Below are positions 56,761-64,000 of a DNA stretch of 64,000 nucleotides, piece after piece (position 1 is the stretch's first letter; each line of letters opens with the position of its first letter). Origin of the DNA: Amphimedon queenslandica (lineage: Eukaryota; Porifera; Demospongiae; Haplosclerida; Niphatidae). The stretch covers positions 2,668-66,667 of the forward strand of contig NW_003546632.1 in NCBI RefSeq assembly GCF_000090795.2, read 5' to 3'. Both the position numbers and the translations under genes were made by a program. Under the pieces are notes generated by a model. That model did not search any database. It was given only the letters and a program-made list of their open reading frames with translations, and was not told the origin of the DNA.

Positions 56761-58004
56761 TTTCTCCTATTACTAGTACATGTATATATTTTTATACAAA
56801 ACTACATGTATACTTTTATGCAAAAATGTAGTTATATGTCCAGTACATGTATGTGTGATTTTAAGGAGATTTATATGATATGCATGTACATTTGTTTAGA
56901 GGGTGTTGTTTGTATACCTACGAAATACTGACACTATGAGTGACTTTTTCGTAATTAATCGGATTGAATAAGCTGCTGGGCTCAGCCAGCCAATTGGTGT
57001 AGGAAATTAGGGAAATCCATGACTATACTGTCACATAAGGTAGTTAGACCCAATCATGACAGCCAAGCTTCATGGATGAGTGAAAGGGACTCAGACTTTT
57101 TTATGCGTTAAGCGGGTTCTTGGCCCTCCCAAGTGCTAGAGAGATAAATTAATAAATCACTATTGTAAAGGAAAGGCTTGTTTGCCGGTGCTTCAGAAAT
57201 TAGTGTTTTTCTAAATATTTCACTCGCTTCCCTTCCCATACTATCATTGATCTAGCCAGCTCATGATTTGCAATACTGTAGTGCTATATACTTTATTAAT
57301 ATTGAAACCATTCTAACCACTGTATGTATATAGGTAACCCACAAGTACATGATTGTTATAACTAGAGTATGTATGTACATGTAGACTCTGTGGGACTCAC
57401 ATTCCAAGGGAAATGACCTCTCTGGGCATTCCCTGGCCTGGCTAGTTGGAATAGGCGCTAGGAGGGTTTAGAGAGACACTGCCAGTACTACTGAATGACA
57501 CTACACCCAACAGTTGTTCCAACCCTGCAACCAGATCTCTCTTAAAGCAGAGAGTGGGTCACAATGACAGTAGAGGTTTGCAACCCTAGTATCTAGGTCT
57601 TCCCTTCTCCCAAACCAACACACCAGACCCAAAGTACTACCGGGTGGACCCCCACCACCAGAGCCATGAGACCACGTTAGGTTCATGTAGCAGCATGCAA
57701 TAGCAGTAGGCAGTAGGGAAGAGGTGAGGCAGTCCGGCATTAAGAACCGGAAGTGGTGGCTTGAAACGTTTTCACGGGCCCAAATTTCACCACTCTGCCT
57801 GCCTCTAACGTATTGTTTTTACATGTACTTACTAGGTCAAATTGGGAGCAGTAGCAGACATTAACATGAGTATTTTACCTAATTGTGTTACTTGACATCA
57901 GAATATATGCATGCACTTATATGTATTACCCTAAGTTAAACAATTGGCTATTTGACAGAGTAGTGTGTGTGTTACTTGTAGTGCGAACATCCAGTGTATT
58001 ACAT
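56761..58004 (-). other. Penelope upstream region and spacer between Helitrons; no gene
   Basis: 57715-57815 resembles 30430-30545 (see that entry), consistent with the Penelope 5' or pLTR region. A 79-residue minus ORF at 57501 lies in unique-looking sequence and has no recognisable domain. I looked for a hammerhead core (ctgatga...gaaa), as some Penelope pLTRs have one, and did not see it. Confidence 0.45.
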
Positions 58005-58929
58005 AGGCGGTAGCCTATATGTAGGGTTGAGGTTGATTTTTCAAGATGGCGACCAAATTTATAATTTTCAAATGATTATAACTCTTCTATCTTACCTTGT
58101 ACAGCTTTATAAATGGCTTAGATGAGCTCTCCTTCACTGAGCGACTCTCCTGGTACCTTTAAATTGGACTGTAATGTAGCGGAAGGATTTTTGTATAATA
58201 GGCCCAAATTCAAATTTCTGCAAAATTCTTCAGACTTTTTCTTCTTCTTTCATCTTCTTCTATGCACCGGATAATCTTTTAAACTAGAAAACAGCTCAAG
58301 TTGACTTTCACATCATTCCTTGGAGCATGAGTCAAAGACTACAAAGGTGCTTTTCATGTTTTAATTCATATTAGATTATAAACTAGTTATTTGGGCGTGA
58401 TATCACTGCCCCTTAAAATTAGTCGCCATTTTGAAACATAATGCACATGCTCACAGTTGCTATAGTGACTGACTGACTGCACTGGGTGAATATTCGCTCT
58501 ATTCTTCTCTTTCTCTGCACACTTGTTTGTTCAGCAGTGCCCAGACTAAGTGATTAACAGTTCTTTTAAGAGCTAATAGGTAAATTATTTTTAAATAACT
58601 CTAACGAATTAGGCTTCTTTTATCATAGAGCGAAACATAATCATACAGAGCCATCAGAGCACAAGATAACTTACATCTACTCAGTTTTGATAACTTTGGA
58701 CACCTGTACCTTAGCCAGATCACTAGAGTTCAGTGTATTTCATTATACTTCTGATATGGGATATATTGATATAAGTCTGTACAGTTATTTTTAATATGAT
58801 AAGCAGTAGTTTACTTGTACCTCCTGCATATATGTACTTGGTATTATGGTATTGATTTGTTGTGTTAATGTTAAGTGTAGTTATGGTGCTGTTAGTTGTA
58901 AAAATAGGAAGTAGGAAAAGGAAAAGTGA

Positions 58930-61180
58930 CTTAACTGGCGCTAAATCCAAAAAAATTCTCCAAGATATATGATAACAAAAAGGAAATGGAAAATTTTGTA
59001 TCAAACAACAGGTCCTATGCTAGAGCTTACTACATAAGACATTGTAAGGCGGTCAAAAGCAAAGCTAGAGTTGCCTATAAGATAAGTAAAAAATGTAAGC
59101 TTGGGTATTCAAAAAAATTTCATGCATTGAACCCAGGTTACATTTTACAAAAAATGTAAACAATGGTATAGTAAGAACAAGGACAGCAAAATTTTAAAAT
59201 CAACTTGCTATTCTAAAACAAATTATAGCAGTAATCCAGACCAAAAAAAAGAAGCCTCTAGAAATCATTATCAAAAAAATCCACAACCAAAAAAAGAAGC
59301 CTCTAGAGATCAGTATCATAAGAATCCACAACCAAAGAAAGTGGCCTCTAGAGATCAGTATCATAAGAATCCACAACCAAAGAAAGAAGCATCTAGAGAC
59401 CAGTATCATAAGAATCCACAACAAAGTAAAGAAGCTTCTAGGAATCATGAAAACAATACGAACCCCCAAAAAAGTAAATCAAAGGAAGCTATCATTAAAA
59501 TCCGGGCCTTTAAAATCAAAACTCCTTAAAACGGTATTACGTGAATAGACGCAATATTACGTGCTACAAAAGATAAATTTCTGAGATATAAATTTTCTGA
59601 TAATGAAATGGATAAGTTAAAGGTGGCACAAATCAAGGAAAATAAAAGGCGTCTAAATAAAGATTATTACGAACGAAATTATAGTCACATATTGTATAGG
59701 TTACGCTCAATATACTCATTACCTGTACCAAATAGTGAAGCAAAGGAATATTATTATATAAAAATTAAAGAAGCATTATATTACAGCCCCGAAATTGTTG
59801 ATTTATTGCCATCAAGCATGAAAGGCATAGATTTTGAGAACACATCATATGACAGTAAATGTAATGCTGCATCAAGTATATTGTTAGAATCAGTTTTGAA
59901 AAACAGATCCCACAAAGTAGGCGTATTGATACGTGCAGCAAATAGCATTAGGAAATTGAAGTTGAATAGCTTTATTGACTTTGGTGAGCAAAAAAATAGT
60001 GAGCCTTATTTTTATGAATCAGCATATTTGTATCCTAATGATTACTCTGATAGCCAATTAGATAGACCAATTGCAATCCCTGTTGATACAAATGGCATTT
60101 GTTATGTAGCAGGGATTGTTGATGTATCATGTATTGATAGAGCAGAAGAATGTAATGATGATAGTGACTTTGAAGATGACAATTTTGATAATAATAGAAT
60201 GTATACTAATAAGAGAAAACCTACCCTCAAATGGCAGTGTACAGACAGGTGCAAGCCTTTATTAGAGAGTGATGTTAGTTCTATTATTGAAGTTTTGATG
60301 AACCTATTAAAGAATTGAGGAAGCATTTAGATGCATGTGATAATTGTCCAATAATCATTATACGTCAAGATCCCTGCATGTCAAACAAATAGATCAAGTG
60401 CATGAACATGATTCTTGTGATAATGCAAACGTAACGGTAATTGTTAAAAAAGATGAAAATAATGTTCAAAATATTTTAAGTATTCAGAAATTGTTTGTGA
60501 AAGGATGGGCCATCCTATTATGTGTAGTAATAAAGATACTGAATGTAAAAGCTTGCTGCATATTTTACGCAATGGATCTGTTCATTACCCTTTGTTAAGA
60601 TGCCTTTTGAAACACTTATGTTGCTAGAAATGCCCATTTAACAATAGATATTATTGATTCTTCCCTTGCTGATGGCAATGTAGCACAATTGTTTAATTTA
60701 AAAATTAATGAAGCCGATGAGACTGAATTTGATAATGTTGATTATGCTATTAATGATGGTGAAGATGACCCATTTAGAATACCAAACTCAGATACTGTAC
60801 TTTATTTTCAATATTCAGATGCTATTGATGAATTTAAGAAAGCTTTCTCTGATCAGGCTGTTAATGCTTGTTGTAGCTGTGAGAGGCTTTTAAGAAGAAA
60901 GTCTGTCACTGAAGCTAAAAATTTAGATAGCAAAGTTTGGAGTATCCTATTAGATTACATTAGAGAGAATGATCCTACAGCATTACATAAAGTTATGTAT
61001 ATTTGTAATCATTGTAAAGCTATTATTATTAAAAATGAAGTTCCAGCACGTAGTGTGCTCAATGGGTTAAAGTATGAGCCACTACACAAAGAATTGAAAA
61101 ATTTGGATCCTTTAACTTGCCAGTTAATACAGAGGGCCAAGTGTTTTGAGACAATTGTTAGGCTGGGACACACACCTTAG
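58930..61180 (+). pseudogene. N-terminal region of the right Helitron protein
   Basis: About 58950-59155 reads FSKIYDNKKEMENF, YARAYYIRHCKAVKSKARVA and KKCKLGYSKKFHALNPGYIL. After a stop comes the 45-bp repeat block (59250-59445). A long open frame follows (59608-60318) with MDKLKVAQIKENKRRLN, LLPSSMKGIDFENTSYDS and WQCTDRCKPLLESD. Then a weaker part with one or two frame changes leads to 60689-61180: NACCSCERLLRRKSVTEAKN, YICNHCKAIIIKNEVPARSV and ELKNLDPLTCQLIQRAKCFE. The paired CxxC motifs suggest zinc binding; the whole precedes Rep as DUF6570 does. Fewer lesions than the left copy. Confidence 0.75.
59250..59445 (+). repeat. 45-bp coding tandem repeat (15 residues), about five units
   Basis: Units encode EASRDQYHKNPQPKK with small changes. 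A period of three times fifteen keeps the frame. The same block, in about three units, is in the left Helitron. The basic repeats may bind nucleic acid (inference). Confidence 0.85.
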
Positions 61181-61182
61181 AA

Positions 61183-62987
61183 GTGCCTACATATAATTCT
61201 TTGAAGGCTCTTAAAGGTGCAATGTTTTATTTACCCCTTCCATTAGAAAAAGCCATGCAAACTTTAAATGAGGTTGGTATAGATTCTAATTATTTGCCTA
61301 ATCCAGAACTTTATGTTATTGTTAATGGACAGCCTACCAAATCAAATAATGTCTGGCGTAGTTTAGTTGATGTAAATAAAATAAAAGCAGCACTAAGAAA
61401 ATTAAAAGAAATAAATTGGCTTTATAGAAACGTAGACGATGATTCAATTGACAAATCGTCTAAAAATGTTATACAAGTAGTAAGCAATACTACTTGTAAA
61501 ATGCTTGAAATAGCATATGATCAAGATTTAGAAGGCCTTTCGGCATATACGATTAGAAATCTTGACAGTAAAATTGCAACAGGTTCTGATATTAGTCAAT
61601 GTAAATTAATGAACATAAAAGAAGCACTTATTGACAATAGGCAAGAGCATCTTGATTTGTTATGCTTTCCTACTTTATTTCCAACTGGACAATATGGAGA
61701 GCATCATCCCAGACAAAACTATCCAGCACAGACTTTATCATTTAGTGAATGCATAGAATCATGACTGTTAAACAAAGAATCCCGATTTCGTAGAAATCAT
61801 TCATATTGTTTGCACTATTATGGATTGAAAATAAACAAGGCCTTAAAAACTGGCATATATAATTTATTAAAAAGGGGCTACGTTGGTCAAACTGTTGCTG
61901 AAGTATTAAAAAAATTAATGTGTTAGATGAAGAATTTGAGGGCAATTTAAGTATCATGTTGGCTCCAATACGGCGCACAAATCAATATTGGTTTCATGAG
62001 AAAGGTGAAGTCAAAGCAATGATTGCTAAGTATGGCTCACCAACACTTCTCCTAACATTAAGTTGTGCTGAATTAGATTCAGCTGATATAGCACAATATT
62101 TATGAAAAGTGAATAATGCGCCACAATCATATAGTATTTCTAGATTATGTACTGAGGACCCTGTTTCAGTATCGCGACAATTTTCATACAAATTTAAGGA
62201 TTTCTTAAACCTAGTCATTCTTCAGAGAGGTATTCTAGGCAAACTAGAGCAATATTATGTTAAAAAAGAATATCAAATGCGTTGAGCGCCTCATTATCAC
62301 ATTCTCCTATGGACTGAAAATGCTCCTGTTGTCGGTATCAATCGTCTAGAAGAAGTCTGTTCTTTCATACAAGATAGAATTACCTGTCATATACCGGATA
62401 GTAATACGTCAGCTGATTTAAATTTTTTGGTAAAAAAAAACCAAATACAAAAGTGCGGCAATTACTGCAACAGAAATATTAAAGTCGGCAAGACCTGTGT
62501 ATCTAGATGCCGATATGATTTTTGTAGACCAGTACGAGATAGTATTTGCATCAATGATGTTGAATATAGCTTGAAATCATACAATAAAATATATTATCTC
62601 AAACGAAATGAAAAAGAAGTTTGAGTCAATGACTACAATCCTTTACTGTTGAAATTGTGGCGTGCAAATATGGACTTGCAATACATAGCAGAAAGGAATC
62701 TTTCCTTAACAGAGTATGTAACTGGATATGTCACTAAAGCAGAAAAGAGTCACGCACAGGACTTATGGGATGATGTCAGCAGCTGTGACAACATATACAG
62801 CAGGCTTTGGAAAATTGGACAAAAATTACTTCGAGCTAAAGAAGGAGGACTATATGAAGCTAGTGATCTTCTTCTGGGTGAAAGTTTGTACATGAAATCA
62901 GTTACCGTACAGTACGTTAATGTGTACTTGCCTCATAAGTGGAGCAGAAAAATCAAAAACTGTTCATATTTAACTAAAGTGGATTGA
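61183..62987 (+). pseudogene. Rep (Helitron_like_N, HUH-Y2) domain of the right Helitron
   Basis: 61183-61764 carries VPTYNSLKALKGAMFYLPL, VIVNGQPTKSNNVWRSL and EHLDLLCFPTLFPTGQYGE. Then LLNKESRFRRNHSYCLHYYG (to ~61830). The HUH motif APHYHILLW has His-Tyr-His codons at 62294-62302. KCGNYCNRNIKVGKTC follows (~62455). Y2: LTEYVTGYVTKAEKSHAQD with tyrosine codons at 62715 and 62727. About four stops or frame changes. Confidence 0.9.
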
Positions 62988-64000
62988 TCTTCGAAAGACA
63001 TCTTTAATCCAAGCATAATTAAAGACTTTTATCCAACAAGACCGAATAACATGGAAGATGTATCTCTTTATGAATTTGTCACTAATTACAAACTTAATAA
63101 AATAGGAGAAAATGGAGAAAGAGAATACAAACTTTGATCAAAGCCAGTCCTTCCAAACCATGGGAAATTTAATCCTATGCAAGAAGCGGAAAGAGAAATT
63201 TTTATTACTTGCTAATATTTTTATTTGTGCCTTTTAGAAACGAGAGCACACTCGTAATGGAAGGAAAAACAATGGAAGAAGCTTTTAGGCGTCACAGAGA
63301 AGCATCTATACATGGCATTGAAAATCATTTCAACAAACTACAGAAATTATTAGAAGCTGAACGTAATTGGAAAAAAATAGTCGATGCAAGAAATAAAGCC
63401 GGTTTTACTGAAGAACTTCCTGATGACAAGGAAGATGATGAGCCTCGATTACTCAGTGAAATAATGGAAGCAGTATCTGATATTGCTGACATGCTGATAA
63501 ATGTACCTAATTTAACATTAAAGCAAAGAGAGACAATGCTTAATGTAGATCAATAAGAATTTTTGATAAAATTAAGAGTCATCTTATAAGTCAAAAAGAA
63601 CGTAAAGACTTATTAGAGAATGAGTCTTCAAGACTACTTAGATTAGATAATATCAAACCGCTAAGGATGTTTATGTGTGGTGTAGGTGGAACTGGTAAGT
63701 CGTATTTGATAGAGGCAATAAAATGTCTAGTGGATGACATATGGCATCGATAAAGTGGTGAAATTATGTGTGGTATAGTAGCACCAACAAGTATAGTCGC
63801 ATTTAATGTAGGCGGACTAACAATACATAGATTATTTCAGCTACCTCTAGAGCATGAGGGAAAGACAGCTGGATATTGGGCTTTGAATAAAGAAGAATCA
63901 AAATGACACTTAAAAATTTAAAAATTATAATAATAGAGAAGATATCTATGGTATCCAATCTAAATCTAGCATACTTACACATGCGCTTAGAAGATATATT
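62988..64000 (+). pseudogene. PIF1-type helicase domain of the right Helitron, cut by window edge
   Basis: A linker with TMEEAFRRHREASIHGIENH (~63270) and ERNWKKIVDARNKAGFTEEL leads to LTLKQRETMLNVDQ, a stop, and the Walker A GVGGTGKS (63679-63702), intact here. Then APTSIVAFNVGGLTIHRLF, TLKNLKIIIIEKISMVSNLN (Walker B) and LAYLHMRLEDI at the edge. Several stops. Confidence 0.9.

Larger units (their letters stand above)
58005..64000 (+). mobile_element. Right Helitron (plus strand), runs off the window
   Basis: 5' end cataggcggtagcctatatg, gtagggttgaggttga at 58005, then a leader and the same protein as the left copy in the same order. Protein similarity to the left copy in the Y2 region is about 90% by eye. 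It is head to head with the left Helitron. It ends inside the helicase at the window edge, so its 3' end and OTU part are unseen. Confidence 0.9.

Noticed and set aside
57501-57740. 79-residue minus ORF between the Helitrons
   Set aside because: It lies in the Penelope upstream region, has no domain and no match in the related block near 30430.
56761-58004. Hammerhead ribozyme expected in a Penelope pLTR
   Set aside because: I found no ctgatga plus gaaa core in plausible spacing by eye; a covariance-model scan would decide.
1-64000. LTR retroelements, retroviruses, Polintons, toxin genes, CRISPR arrays, tRNA or rRNA genes
   Set aside because: No gag/pol, capsid, envelope or protein-primed polymerase motifs, no paired LTRs, no regular short-spacer repeats and no recognisable RNA gene. 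The reverse transcriptases present are Penelope-type only; the LINE lacks its RT core.

Overview
The window is AT-rich, has very short introns (about 44-50 bp where both splice sites are visible) and is packed with eukaryotic transposable elements. It contains Helitrons, hAT, Mutator-like, piggyBac, Crypton, an integrase-like DDE element, Penelope-like elements, a LINE and many MITEs. This mix suggests a marine invertebrate; a demosponge such as Amphimedon is my best guess, from general style only. There are no bacterial operons, CRISPR arrays, or rRNA or tRNA genes that I can see. I recognised no LTR retroelement, retrovirus, Polinton or toxin gene.

Left third (1-19.4 kb). The window opens with a degenerate ~120-bp tandem repeat. 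Next come two direct ~0.65-kb repeats with a piggyBac-like edge, placed either side of a broken piggyBac transposase. Between them a Crypton (tyrosine recombinase, minus strand) has landed inside a ~130-140-bp tandem array. A Mutator-like (PF20700-type) transposase gene with a downstream YqaJ nuclease fills 11.4-18.5 kb. Its nuclease is split by a 3,469-bp integrase-like DDE transposon with long TIRs and a 6-bp target duplication; the insertion lies in the catalytic E-x-K motif.

Middle (19.4-31 kb). A multi-exon P-loop NTPase gene on the minus strand has few lesions. It is followed by a 17-bp minisatellite, a CR1/L2-like LINE truncated in its reverse transcriptase, and a 5' half of a Penelope-like element (PLE).

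Right half (31-64 kb). This is a nest of insertions. A PLE on the minus strand is cut into two complementary halves, at 56.7-55.7 kb and 33.6-31.9 kb. The gap is filled by a minus-strand Helitron encoding HUH Rep, PIF1 helicase and OTU protease. A 10,352-bp hAT element with a perfect 8-bp target duplication sits between the Helitron's helicase and OTU parts. The hAT transposase is in turn split by about 7.4 kb that carries a second Mutator-like transposase with its own OTU domain, and a convergent gene. That convergent gene has six inferred exons that stay open and in phase over 280 codons, and it encodes a probable PD-(D/E)XK nuclease. Several MITEs add a last layer. A second Helitron, very similar to the first, points the other way from 58.0 kb and runs off the right edge, so the two Helitrons lie head to head around a ~2.3-kb PLE-derived spacer.

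Nearly all transposase and polymerase genes are broken. The clear exception is the small nuclease-like gene at 37.8-40.0 kb. A recurring theme is transposases paired with accessory enzymes: YqaJ or another PD-(D/E)XK nuclease, and OTU proteases. All homology calls are by eye from motifs, without searches.
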